Below are positions 1 through 51,324 of a stretch of DNA of 64,000 nt, in pieces. This DNA comes from Paulinella micropora (lineage: Eukaryota > Cercozoa > Imbricatea > Euglyphida), in the NCBI GenBank assembly GCA_009731375.1, contig BJOX01000174.1, positions 674,591 to 738,590 of the forward strand. Direction: 5' to 3'. The notes beneath the pieces were generated by a model. It was not told the origin of the DNA, searched no databases, and saw only the letters and a list, made by a program, of their open reading frames with translations. Position numbers and translations under genes: made by a program. The first letter of the stretch is position 1. Each line of letters opens with the position of its first letter.

Positions 1-276
1 GGTATGATCGAGGCAGCTCGCGTGAGGACTTCCTGGCCGCGATAGATATATAGATATTAAGTGAATAGTTCGATATATTGATTAGGTATCTAGTACATAC
101 ATGAACAGGTATGATCGAGGCAGCTCGCGCGAGGACTTCCTGGCCGCGATAGTTAGATACATATTAAGTGAATAGTTCGATATTGATTAGATATCTAGTA
201 CATACATGAACAGGTATGATCGAGGCAAGTGGATAGTTCGATATATTGATTAGGTATATAGTACATACATGAACAG

Positions 277-37121
<36,845 letters not shown>

Positions 37122-38727
37122 TTAAAGGGAACCACTAAGTGGGCGTTCAAGAGCCGCACTTGACAGGTTTTCTCCCGTGTGGGTGCTCATGTGTCTGTTG
37201 AGGTTGCTTCTTTCACGGGACTTGTAATCGCACATGGAGCACTTGAAAGGCTTGTCTCCCGTGTGGGTCATCATGTGGCTCTTGAGAATGCTGCTCTGAG
37301 TGCACTTGTAACCGCACGTGGAGCACTTGAAAGGCTTTTCTCCCGTGTGTGTCCTCATGTGAACCTTGAGATGGCTGCCTTGAGTGCACTCGTAATCGCA
37401 CATGGAGCACTCGAAAGGCTTTTCTCCCGTGTGTGTCCTCCTGTGGCTCTTGAGAGTGCTGCTGTGAGAGCACTTGTAATCGCACGTGGAACACTTGAAA
37501 GGCTTTTCCCTCGTGTGGGTCCTCATGTGCCTTTTCAGATTGCTGTTGTTACTGCAAGTGAAACCGCACGTGGAACACTTGAAAGGCTTTTCTGCAGTGT
37601 GTGTCCTCATATGTTGCTTGAGGCTGCTGTTTCGATTGCACGTATAATCCCACGTGGAGCACTTGAAAGGCTGTACTCCCGTGTGAGCTTTGAGACTGTC
37701 GTTCTCAGTGAAACAGGAGCCGCACGTGGAGCAATTGAACGGCTTTTCTACCGTCTGCGTCCTCACGTGAGCTTCGAGATTGCTGGGACGTTGCAACTGG
37801 CGACCGCACTCCTCAAAAGCATGGCATAGCTTGCCGTTATTGTGCAGTTGGAGGTGACTTTCATGCTGCATCTTGGACGTGACCGTGGCCGTGCACTCGG
37901 TGCAGTGGAACCGCTCTGCGCAAGTAAACACAGTCGGTGCGGGTGAACAACAATATCAAGGAGTGTTGCTATGAGATAGACGTACCAAGGTGGCCTTGGG
38001 CGGTCGTTCGCTTTCGCTCTGAGGCAGAAGCTGACTTCAGCTTCTTGGTGGAGTAGTACAAAAAAGGTGGAGGATTCCAGAGACCATGCCTTGGGGCGTA
38101 TCCTGTTCAATCGGATGATTGGGCCACTTGAAACTAAACGTAGACACAGAAAAAGGCCGCTTACGTTTCTTGGAATAGCTTTCTGCTTCTTCCTCCACCT
38201 CGAATTTGTCTTCTTCTTCTTTCGCCTTTTCTTGGGAAGAGTCTTGATCAGAGCTGTCAGCAGATAAGCTCTACATGGCACAGTCAAACAGAAAGCAGAT
38301 ATACAACGTAATTTATGTACGTGTGTTTGCATGTATGCATGTATGTATGTGGAGTTGCATGCATGTAACGTTTAACCCATCGACCACAAAGTCCCATAGC
38401 ACAACCATAACAACATTACCATCACCATCACCACCACCATCACCGCCACCACCATCATCTACCAATATCATCATCATCATCATCAACAACAACAACAATA
38501 ACAAGGACAACACAACAACAACAACAACAACGACGACGACGACGACGACGGCGTGCACCACCACCACCACCCCAACAACAACAACAACAACAACGACAAT
38601 AACAACAACAACAACAACAACAACAATGACAAGACAACAGCAAGAACACGTCGACTACTCCTACCCCTGCCTTCTCCTACCCCTCCTCCTGCTCCTGCTC
38701 CTCCTTCTCCTCCTCCTCCTCCTCCTC

Positions 38728-38763
<36 letters not shown>

Positions 38764-38807
38764 CTACTCTTCTTCTTCTTCTTCTTCTTCTTCTTCTTCT
38801 TCTTCTT

Positions 38808-38861
<54 letters not shown>

Positions 38862-38889
38862 TGCTGCTGCTGCTATTACTACTACTACA

Positions 38890-38944
<55 letters not shown>

Positions 38945-39061
38945 TTACTACTACTATTACTACTACTACGACTACTACTACTACTGCTACTACTACTGCT
39001 GCTGCTGCTGCTGCTACAACTACTTCTCCTGCTACTTCTAATGCTCCTACTGCTACTACTG

Positions 39062-39133
<72 letters not shown>

Positions 39134-39157
39134 TTATTATTATTACTACCACTACTA

Positions 39158-39210
<53 letters not shown>

Positions 39211-39240
39211 GCTACTACTACTACTACTACTGCTACTACT

Positions 39241-39310
<70 letters not shown>

Positions 39311-39366
39311 ACTGCCACTTACTAATAATTCTGTTACTACTTCCACCACTGCAAATACACCTCCAT

Positions 39367-39454
<88 letters not shown>

Positions 39455-40424
39455 CACAACAAGAACAACAACAATAATGACATGACAACAGCAGCGCTGC
39501 AACAACAACCACCGTAACAACCAACAACAAACAACCTCAACAACGACTGTAACAATCAACAACAACTACCTCCTCGGGCACAGACTCGGTTTCCGATTCG
39601 AACCAGTCCGCCGCACCTCCTAATTGCTGGAAAACAACAACAGTGACAGCGCAAGTGATGATTAATGACCAAGAACATCACATTCGAACAAAGCTCACCT
39701 CGGCAAGAAGACGGGCTGCCGCTAGTTCAGTCTGGGAAATAACAACAGTGAAAACGCCATCGAATGCAACAAAACAGAACAGCTGTTTGGGATTGTTATG
39801 TCCGGTCAAAATTACTAAGCACCATAGGCACTAACTTCATATGCCTCGTTCTCAGCCGCACTTTTCGTTGTTGTTTGTGCAGCGGCTCGTTTGGACGCTC
39901 TGAACAAGAGCTTTCTATCGAGCCACGACACAGATTCTGGACACGGGAATCGATTGAATTGTTCATGGATAACGTATATTTTGGCACACAACATCATGCA
40001 CCCCGAGAGGTTACAGTCCACCGTCACTTCAAGCGCTTCGTTTTCAGCTGATTCTAGTGTATTCCTTGTGTCACGGCTCATTTAAAAGCTTTGACCAAGG
40101 GCGTTCACATCGTTGAGGCGCAAAAGTTGGTCGATTGAAAGTATTGCTAACGTATGTTTTGGCACACAACATCATGCACCCCGAGAGGTTACAGTCCACT
40201 GTCCCTTCAAGCTCTTCGTTTTCAGCTGATTCTAGTGTATTCCTTGTGTCACGGCTCATTTAAAAGCTTTGACCAAGGGCGTTCACAGCGTTGAGGCGCA
40301 AAAGTTGGTCGATTGAAAGTATTGAAGTCATCCTTTATGGTGCTTTATGGATATGAGAACACGTTCAAACGTTTACCTAGTACTTTACCTCGGTAAGAAC
40401 ATAGGTGGCTTCTTCGGTCTGCAT
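37122..40424 (-). CDS. C2H2 zinc-finger protein, seven exons
   Basis: Probably a nuclear DNA-binding protein. Minus-strand exons: 40424-40389, 40053-40028, 39899-39836, 39731-39699, 39626-39570, 38270-38165 and 37915-37122, giving 371 residues in continuous phase. The last exon carries nine C2H2 units in a row. Unit 1 and units 5-9 keep all four ligands; units 5-9 lie near residues 221-353 with TGEKPF-type linkers. Unit 2 has Gln for the last His, unit 3 lost the end of its helix, and unit 4 has Trp for the second Cys. The upstream exons are small and acidic (FESETESVPEE, DQDSSQEKAKEEE, EVEEEAES). The 38271-39569 intron is CAA/CTA/CTG repeat. The ATG at 40424 and the two first exons are the least certain. 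The zinc-finger exon alone is near certain. Confidence 0.8.
38271..39569. repeat. Zinc-finger gene intron: CAA/CTA/CTC trinucleotides
   Basis: About 1.1 kb of ACA, CTA, CTC and CTT trinucleotides. Read on the minus strand this is TTG/TAG/GAG repeat between two phase-0 borders. Confidence 0.93.
39971..40326. repeat. 178-bp tandem duplication over a small zinc-finger gene exon
   Basis: Two near-identical units, 39971-40148 and 40149-40326. On the minus strand each contains the short exon candidate CTGAAAACGAAG. In the copy nearer the gene body it is followed by a GT donor (GAA then gtgacg). In the outer copy this is gggaca, so the donor is lost. Confidence 0.8.
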
Positions 40425-41306
<882 letters not shown>

Positions 41307-42801
41307 ATGCCCAAAACGAAGCAGCAACGCGTATCCTCTTCCGCCCCGAACTCCTCTGCTCGCAGTCTCGACGACGAAGATGTCTATATGGCCGACTGCT
41401 CTTGGCATCGTGCACGACCCGCACGCTGTCAAGCTGTGCGCGTCGCTGCTAAGCCTGTTGGAGCAGCTCAAGAAGCTGGCGGGTGGCCGCGAGGAGAAAG
41501 TGTCCCGCTTCGCGGAGGAGAAGCCCGGCGCTGATATCCATGGAGTATCGATTGACCGCATGAAGGTAGCTTATCAGTGAGGTGCATGCAACAGATCATA
41601 GAAGGACTGGACACTTCGACGACGGAAGCGAGGGAGAGCCTGGCGCACGAGATTGCACAGCGGAAGGCAGACATCGCAGGGCTGGACGAGGAGGTGGCCA
41701 AGCTGGGTAAGCAGATTCAGGACAGCCAAGGGGAGGGAGCAGAAGCAATCGCGCTGCAGCTAGGCAATGTGCATGCCATGATTTGGAAACACAGAGTAGC
41801 ACTGAAGGAGCTGGAAAGCAAGAGGGAGCTAGAGGTCAAGGCCAAGGTGCAGCGGGTCAAGACTTGTGTGCAGTTGTTGGCGACGGAAACATCGAGTGCG
41901 GCAGAGCAGGAAGTGAGGATGGTGCCGAGACGTGATGCAGGCATCTATATGTTAGCGGCATGTCGCAGTACCTGACTTCGTTTTTGTCTACTGTCGAAAG
42001 ATACGATGTGAAGCAGAACAGGTGAAATGCAGTAGCGTCCATGAACTGCAAGCGAGCAGGTGTTGCAATGCGGTGCTGGGCGGTACGGTCTACGCAATCG
42101 GTGGCCATAATGGTGAGTCGAGGCTCAGTTCAGTGGATCGCTTCAGTCCTCATAACGGATGCTGGAACTGACTCCACTTTTGACATCTTCTGGAGAAGGG
42201 TTTGCGGTAGGTGCTCTCAACGGCAGGGTATATGTGGCGGGGGGATTTTTCCGTGGTGGGATTACTGCCTCTTCTGTGATGAGCTTCGAGGCGGGAGCCA
42301 ATCAGACCCAAGAACTGGCTACGATGACCTATGGCCGTGGCTATGCAGCTGGAGCGGTACTGCATGGTTTCTTCTACGTACCGGGAGGTAAGAATGGCAA
42401 AGAAAGCTGCAGGACGGTCGAGAGGTACGATCCCGCCAGCAACACTTGGGAGCTAGTGACATTTATGATAAGCAAGAGAACCGCATGTGCCACAGCTGCG
42501 TTTAATGGATATCTTTATGCTTTGGGAGGGATCGATGAGTCAAAGGAAACCTTGTCTTCTGTGGAGCGCTTCGATCCTCGACTAGACAGGTGGGAGGAGG
42601 TAGCTTCCTTGCAGCAATTGCAAAAAGGCGTGGCGGTAGTCGCGTTGGACGGTCGACTGTATGCCATGGGGGGCACCAAATCAGGCCATGCTGTGTCCTC
42701 AGTGGAGTTGTACAATGCTGAAACCAATTGCAAATGGCTGGGAGCTGGTGGCCCCTATGGCCTCAGCACGCGTCTTTGCTTCTGCTGTCGTGGCATTATA
42801 G
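41307..42801 (+). pseudogene. Coiled-coil plus Kelch-repeat protein gene, disrupted
   Basis: The island encodes, in three shifting frames, an N-terminal piece (ATG at 41307), a helical region (RESLAHEIAQRKADIAGLDE, frame of 41577) and about six Kelch repeats. Repeat pieces include TVYAIGGHNGE, GRVYVAGGFF, TVERYDPASNTWE, GYLYALGGIDE and GRLYAMGGTKSG. Breaks seen: frame changes near 41398 and 41577, stop at 41973-41975, a TGA at 42023 where a Trp is expected, frame changes near 42067 and 42166, and one near 42735 just before a natural-looking end at 42801. Unlike its neighbours it has no repeat-filled introns. A decayed or retroposed copy fits; accumulated assembly indels are the alternative. 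If intact it would be a beta-propeller adaptor. Confidence 0.72.
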
Positions 42802-42864
42802 GGGGCCGCGGGGGGGGGGGGGGGGGAAAAAAAATTTTTAAAAAAAAAAAAAAANNNNNNNNNN

Positions 42865-45440
42865 CAAACAAGCAAGCGCTGGATAGCCTTAGCAAAAATG
42901 ACGGCTCTGGAAGCTATTCAAAGGCAGATGTGTACACGCTTGCGAATGTGAGTGGGGGATATCTGACGGGGCGTGTGATATGTGTGACCCATATGCATGT
43001 CATTCTCCGCTTGGAGTGTTGTCCCCGATTTTTTTTTTCTTCCTAAAACAAAGTGAACTGATAATCAGGCCGCTGAGTCAGTTTTCTTTCAAGTTCCTCT
43101 ATCCTGTTTCATTTTTTGCAAACATTTTCAACATTACCATTATGATATTACTTGAATGACTGAGTCACGGCCCGTCACTCGGACCGCGTAGTCGGGAAGT
43201 ACTGACCGCCACTCGAAGGCCGGGAATAAGTGGGAAGCGGCCGCCAGTAAGACTAGGATCAGCCGCACACTGCGCCGTTACGGAGGCTATGATACTACGT
43301 GACTCAGCCTAGAAGTATCACTAGTCTATTCAACGTGACCGGTCATATGAGCATGATCAGCCTGGTTGTCACCCGTCACTTGAGATCATCGGGGCTCTGT
43401 ACCAATAAACTTCCCTTGTCGACTCGTGACTAGTTGTTTAAATAGGTGACGGGTGACTCCGAGTCAGCTGAGAATCTTCAAGCGGGCACTGAGCCACCAC
43501 TCCTACGTGACAAAACTAGGCACCAGTGGCGGAAAGCACAAACAAGTTTTGAGACAACTAATGCCGCATTATCTTTGAGTCAGCCTCCCACTCGAGCACA
43601 GCTCACAAGCCGCACTGTGTGACCGGAGACCATACACTCATCTTGCCCTCTATCTAACCCTTGCCCTTTCCCTTAACCAAACCTAGCACTTACTCGTTCT
43701 TAGGCAAAGGGGTGAGCAGTGGACGGTCACTCGTGGTCTGGTCAACACCTCTTATCAATATTAGTAATATTAAATAACTATTCTTGGCTCGGAAAATTAC
43801 TTATGTCCGGCCCAGTCCGAGTATTAATATTTGCGCCCTTCTCTGACGCACTTTTCTTTTGAATCATCAAAGTTTCTACTGCAGACGCGGACTTAGGCAT
43901 TTCACTGATAGCTGTAATATTGTAGAATATTGCAGATTATTAAGTCAGTCTCACAAAAAAAAAAAAACTTGAAAAAAAATCATGTATATATTAATATTAT
44001 TATTAATATATAATAATACCACTTCCGAGGGCCATTTTACTCTTACGCTTTCCACTTAAATATTCCTAGAATTGTCAAGCATTGTAGTCATTGTATTATT
44101 GGCTCGGAAAGTCACTGTTTGCGTAAAAAAAAATAGGGCTTGAAAACTTCAAACTTTCTCGGAGAAAAAACTCGAAACTGGCGTAGGCTGTGACTGTTTA
44201 AGGTTCAAAAAGGCTCAGTCAATTATTCAAGTCAGTTCAGTCCGAGGCTTTGTTTTCAACTTTTTACGCAAGCACTGTTTTGATAGAATCATGTGACTTT
44301 CCACTCGTAGAGCTGAGTGGGAAGCAGAAGAAATAAAATGGCGGGAAGAGGTATCAAGAGGCCTCAAGACATACAAAAAGAGAAAACATGAAGTGTAAAA
44401 AAAAAAGCAGTCACAGTTTAAGGTCATGCAGAGACCCAACTTAGATTATTATTTTGTTTCAAAGCATGAAATTTCCTTTTGGAATCTCAGAAATTATTCA
44501 CTGATCAAATTTATTACGTACTAAGTTGATACAATATGTACATATGTTATGAATAAAAAGGCAGGTGACCGATCCTCTAAGCCGACGTCACTTGACCCTC
44601 CGACTCCACTTTCCACTTATTACTTGGGAGATTCACGAAACAAAACCCCTCCAGCTTTGATCTCATCGTTGACTCCATCAACCAAAGTGATACGACTATG
44701 CGAAAGCCACCGTTCGAAAGCTCCACTGGCAGGACAAGAGCTTTCCAACGGAGTGCTCTTGCATTTTTGTACCAGGAGTAAACTATTGATTGAGAAGCAT
44801 GACTTCAAAAGTTGGGCTGTTTTGCTTTTGAATGTCCCTGGTCATAGTTGACTACTTCTTCAGTAAATACCAAGACTCGGTTGCCGACGCACATTTCTTA
44901 GGTGACGCCACAACGACTATATCTGTCTACTATTTATCTATCTACCATACCTATCTACACATGCCGAGCTGGGGGCGGGAGGTCCTCGCATGCGGCAGGC
45001 CAACAGCAAAATGATCTATTACCGGGGGGGCATTAACGTGGGAAAACATCCCAAAGTTGAGCTCCTTTTTCTCCAATATTTGAGATTACGAAAAATGCAG
45101 AGCGTTGCCGTTGGGGAAAAGCGCTTTTCCTGAGCTTTCAAATGATGGCTTTAGCATGATCGTAGCATTTCGCTTGATGGAGAAGAGGAGATCCAAGTCG
45201 AAGGGTTTTGTCCCTCTGGAATGTCACCCGATAATACACTGGGCTTGGAATCCTTGTTGAATACTGACTTGAAATTTCGCAGGCGGACCTGCTGTGGGGG
45301 CGGCCGACCGGTTTCGAGTCCTAACCTGGTATCAAAAGCTAAAACCTGAAAAAATTACAATTCTCCTCGCAAATAAAACTTCAGAAAAATGATTACGTCT
45401 CTCTATAGCTATTTTGGCTCAGGAGCTTCACGGAGTTCGG
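42865..45440. other. Non-repetitive region with no supported gene
   Basis: Begins after a 10-base gap. Contains many GAGTCA/TGACTC words, AGTGGGAAG motifs and TAATATTA palindromes, like 35.75-37.1 kb. A 100-codon open frame at 44549-44851 has no recognisable features. Confidence 0.6.
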
Positions 45441-45443
45441 ACT

Positions 45444-45573
<130 letters not shown>

Positions 45574-45925
45574 CTACCACTTGGACGACAAGGTGGCCGC
45601 CCTGTCGAAGTCTCTGTCGTCAGCCCTGACCAATTGATTTCAAACTAAACAAAGGATGATTCTTTCCAGTACCGATGGCAATAAGAAGCAACAGATCGCC
45701 GAAGACTGCTAATGGAGGCCACCTTATGCCAGGGATTTGAGGTGTCAGGGGTCTAACCTTATCACCCCCAACTCTGACTTATCAGCGCCTGGGCAAACTG
45801 AGTGCATTGCCGGATTCAACTTGGGTTATAAGCCTGATTTCCTATGTATGTAATGTAATGTATGTAGGTATGTATGTATGCAGGTAGGTAGGTAGGTAGG
45901 CAGTGTAGGTTGGTATGTATGCATG

Positions 45926-46322
45926 CTAGGAAAGGTAATAGGTCAGGTTTGGAAAGCCAACACCTCAACATACAGACTACATACATATATAGATACATAG
46001 ATACATAGATACATACATACAATAGTATTACCTAACAAGTCTACTGCGCAGCTGCATCAGCTATCTATCTATCTATCTATCTACCTACCTACCTACCTAC
46101 AGGCGACGCCGAGACAGGGAAATCCAGCACACGCCCCACGAACGTAGCAGTGCCTAGATAGATAGGTAGGTAGGTAGATATATATAGAGTTAGGTAGATA
46201 GATAGATAGATAGAGAGTTAGTTAGTTAGTTAGTTAGATAGATAGATAAGATAGATAAATAGATGGATGGATAGATGGATAGATAGATAGATAGATCGTT
46301 AGATAGATGGATGGATGGATGA

Positions 46323-46363
<41 letters not shown>

Positions 46364-46469
46364 CAGATAGATAGATAGATAGATAGTTAGATAGATAGAT
46401 GGATGGACAGATAGATAGATAAACGAAGATACCTAGGCCAGGTAGGTAGGTAGGTAGGTAGGTAGATAG

Positions 46470-46500
<31 letters not shown>

Positions 46501-46945
46501 GATAGATAGATAGGTGGATAGATAGATAGATAGATAGATAGATAGACAGATAGATAGATAGTATGGATGAATAGATAGATAGATAAGTAAAATACCTACG
46601 CTAGGGGACTTATTAGACTTGTTGCCAATGTCCCCTGCGCGGGCCGTGGGGGTCAGATAGATAGATAGATAGATAAGTAAAGATACCTACGCTAGGGGAC
46701 TTATAAGAATTGTTGCCAATGTCCCCTGCACGGGCCGTGGGGGTCAGATAGATAGATAGATTAGATCGATAGATGGATGAATGGTTATATAAAGATACCT
46801 ACGCTAGGGGACTTATCAGGCTTGATACCAATCTCCCCTGCACGGGCCGTGGGGGTCAGTGTCTCATCGCGGCCTGATAGAGAGATAAATAGATAGATAG
46901 ATAGAAGATAAAGATACCCGGGGTCAGAGTCTCATCGCGGCCTGC

Positions 46946-46976
<31 letters not shown>

Positions 46977-47060
46977 AGATACCCGGGGTCAGCGTCTCAT
47001 CGCGGCCTGCTAGATAGATAGATACAGATATATAGATAGATAGATAGACAGATAGATTAG

Positions 47061-47091
<31 letters not shown>

Positions 47092-47203
47092 GACAGATAG
47101 ATAAAGATACCTGCTTTCTTAGTCCGTGCCACCGAGGCTGCTGCAGCACAATATGACGCAGCAGAATATGACGCGGAGATAATGTAACATGACTACTACT
47201 ACG

Positions 47204-47236
<33 letters not shown>

Positions 47237-48268
47237 CTACCACTGCTACTGCTTCTACTACTACTACTACTACTACTACTATTCTACTACTACTACTGCT
47301 ACTACTGCTGCTGCTGCTACTACTACCACTACTACTACCACCACCACTACTACTACTCTACTACTGCTACTGCTTCTACTCTACTACTGCTACTGCTTCT
47401 ACTACTACTACTACTACTACACTACTACTACTGCTACTACTACTACTACTACTACCACTACTACTACCACTACTACTTCTCCTCATCCTCCTCCTCCTCC
47501 TCCTACTCCTACTTCCACTACCACGACCACTACTCCACCTCTACCTCCAAATACTACTTCTACAAACTACCTATCTCCAGCTTGCGTTTGCTGCCTGTCT
47601 TCTGCCAATCAGCAGGCCTGTCAGATACCATACATGCATACATACATGCATAACATAACATAACATAACCTTACCTTGCATTGCATGACATTACATTACA
47701 TACCTCCACACCCCCATACCTCCATACCTCCATCCATACATATTACATTACATACCTCCATACCTCCACACCTCCATACCTCCATCCTTCCATCCATCCA
47801 TACATACATACATACATATACATTGCATTGCATGACATTACATTACATACCTCCATACCTCCACACCTCCATCCATCCATACATACATACATACCTCCAT
47901 ACACACATAAATACATACATACATACGTACATACATACATACATACATACATACCGTGCGGCTGCGCTCGGCGTCTCAGCCTGCCAAAGACCAGACATAC
48001 ATACATACATACAGGCATGTAATGTAATGTAATGTAATGTAAAATACATAACATTATATTACATTACATTACATTACGTTACATTACATTAACATTACAT
48101 TACATTACATACATATATACATAATATAAATATAGGTATATATGATATAAACATACATAGATACATACATACACAGATACATACATACATAACCTGTGGT
48201 TCTCCTTCCTCCTTGGCCTCCTCAGTGACAGAGCACTCCAGCTATGTATGTATGTTTGTATGTATGTA

Positions 48269-48299
<31 letters not shown>

Positions 48300-48389
48300 C
48301 TGTCTGTATGTATGCATGTCTGTACGCATGTATGTATGAATGATGTATGTATGTATGTATCTATCTGTCTATGTATGTATGTATGTATC

Positions 48390-48452
<63 letters not shown>

Positions 48453-48750
48453 CGCTTGTTGAGCCCGGAACCCACAGTGCTCTGTCGGTTTATACTAGAC
48501 TGTCGAACAGTCTCGAAACTCCATCTGCTTACTGGGTCCTCTGTAATGGAGGTGGGAGCTCGTTCTGCAAGGGGCGCTTATGGAACGAGCCCTGGCCCCG
48601 CCTGGTACTAGGGAGCTTTGGTATCGCCTGTATCAGTCCCTTCCGTGCAAACATCACGGCTTAGCTGGGCATCGGGTTAATACTTTACCCACAGACTTCC
48701 TTGGTTGACGAAATCAGAAGCTCCTTTTTTCTGACATTAGTCGATATCTC

Positions 48751-48799
<49 letters not shown>

Positions 48800-50479
48800 C
48801 GTTTCCTCCTCCACCTCCAACACCACTGTGGCCTCCGACGTTATGGACTGCGCAGATAGATGGATGAAAAGGTATGTATGTATGTATGTCGACAGGGTGG
48901 ACTGCGTGGATAGATAGATGAAAAGGTATGTATGTATGTATATATGTATGTATGCAATATGTATGCCTGTATGTATGCATGTGTGCATGAGGGTGGGTGA
49001 GTGTGGGTGATCATGAGGGTGGTGAGGGTGATTGAGGGTGGGTGGTNNNNNNNNNNNNNNNNNNNNNNNNNNNNNNNNNNNNNNNNNNNNNNNNNNNNNN
49101 NNNNNNNNAGGGTGAGCGGGCGCTACCGCCTGATAGGCAGAAAGCCAGACATATAGACAGACAGACAGACAGATAGATCGATAGATAGATAGATAGATAG
49201 ATAGGTAGATAGATACATAGATAGATAGAAGGTATGCTACCACTGGCAACATGCTGTTGGCGGGAGGGGAGGTCGTTGCCGCTATTGCCTGACCCGTTGA
49301 CTAGTTAAGTATGTATGAATGTATGAATGTATGTATGTGTGCATGCAGTTGTATGTATGTATGTATGTCGACAGGGTGGACTGCGTGGATAGATAGATGA
49401 AAAGGTATGTATGTATGTATGTATGTAGGTAGGTATGTCGACGGGGTGGACTGCGTGGATAGATAGATGAAAAGGTATGTATGTATGTATGTATGTAGGT
49501 AGGTAGGTAGGTAGATAGATAGATGATAGATAGATGGCCTCCATGGTCGACAGGGTGGACTGCGTAGATAGATAGATGAAAAGGTATGTATGTATGCATG
49601 TATGTATGCATGTATGTATGTAGGTAGATAGATAGATAGATAGATAGATAGGTAGATAGGTAGTTTGTTAGGTAGGCGGGTAGGTAGGTAGGTAGGTAGA
49701 TAGGTAGGTAGATAGATAGATAGATAGATAGATGAGATAGATAGATTACCTGCGGCACCTCCACTTCCTCTACTTCCAGTGTTACTTCCGCCTTTGAAGG
49801 CGAGTCTTTGCCCTAAATAAATTACATTACATTACATTACATTACGTTACGTTACATTACAGCATAATATAACATAATATAACATAATATAACATAACAT
49901 AACATTACATAACATACATACATACATACATACATACCTGCTGCTGCTGGGCCTGTACACTCTCCTCCTTCAACAACACACAATACAGATAAAAGATATA
50001 TGCTATAGACAAAGATATAGAATAGTACATCATGCGGCTAGCCACAAATTTGACGTGTTTTGCGGGCGAGCCGGGGCCGGGCCGGGCCGGCCAGCCCGCA
50101 AAACACGTCAAATTTGGCACCGCGTATGCAGGTTTATCGGTAACCTGACCACATTTTGTGCGGGTGACCGATAAAAAGAGAAAGATAAGGGTAAAGAGAA
50201 AGATAAGGATAGCAGCTGCGCTTGCACGCTCTCAACAAGATAAAGATAAAGATAAAGATAAAGATGAAGATGAAGATAAAAGATAAAAGATAATGATCAA
50301 AATAAAGATAAAGATAAAGATAATGATCAAGATAAAGATAAAGATAAAGATAAGGATAAGGATAAAAGATAAAGACCTCTATCGCACCCACGATCCAACC
50401 AGACACCTCCTGTAGTACATACATACATACATACATACACAAATTTTTAGATTGTGTAAAAGAAGCCTCATGCAACACC

Positions 50480-50517
<38 letters not shown>

Positions 50518-51267
50518 CATCTATCTATCTATTACCTCCACCCAGGCCTCGTCGTCGGCAGTCTCAATGATGCCCAATGCTTCACCCTTACCTATCATAT
50601 CATATCATATCATATCATATATCACATTATACATCACCAGCAGCTGCCTCACTATTGCCACTTTGTCCTTCAACTGCCTCACTATTGCCACTTTGTCCCA
50701 TCAGCTGCCTCACTATTGCCACTTTGTCCCTCTACTGCCTCAATATTGCCACTTTGTCCCCTCAACTGCCTCACTATTACCACTTTGTCCCATCAGCTGC
50801 CTCATTATTGCAAGGTCGTGTCATATCATATCATACCATGTTATACATATACATACCATATACATATCATGTACATACCATATACGTACCATATACATAT
50901 CATATCACATCATACCATCCCAAATAGCCTCCTGGGTCATGTAATACCCTTTACATAATCACATACATATCATATATATATATATAGCAGTTGGTACCTC
51001 ATGTAAATACCGTTTACATAATCATATACATATCATGTATATATCATATATATATATATATATATATGTATATACATATAGCTGTTGGTACCTCATGTAA
51101 ATACCGTTTACATAATCATATACATATCAAATATATAGAAATAGCAGTTGGTACCTCATGTAAATACCGTTTACATAATCATATACATATCATATATATA
51201 TATATAATATATATATATAGCTGTTGGTACCTCATGTAAATACCGTTTACATAATCATATACATATC

Positions 51268-51324
<57 letters not shown>

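Noticed and set aside
41563-41577. Tiny GT-AG introns of 11-12 nt that would repair the Kelch frame
   Set aside because: Far below any plausible spliceosomal intron length, and they would not repair the other breaks.
42023-42025. TGA at a Trp position in a Kelch repeat as evidence for a reassigned code
   Set aside because: Only one case, in a sequence with several frameshifts. The phosphatase and zinc-finger genes use TGG for Trp, and TGA ends the phosphatase gene.
44549-44851. 100-codon open frame MNKKAGDRSS...
   Set aside because: No domain, no homology recognised, no splice or codon support beyond chance length in a unique region.
50640-50815. 30-31 bp direct repeats separated like a CRISPR array
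   Set aside because: Units are contiguous without spacers and are copies of the 50667-50638 exon edge; the genome is eukaryotic.
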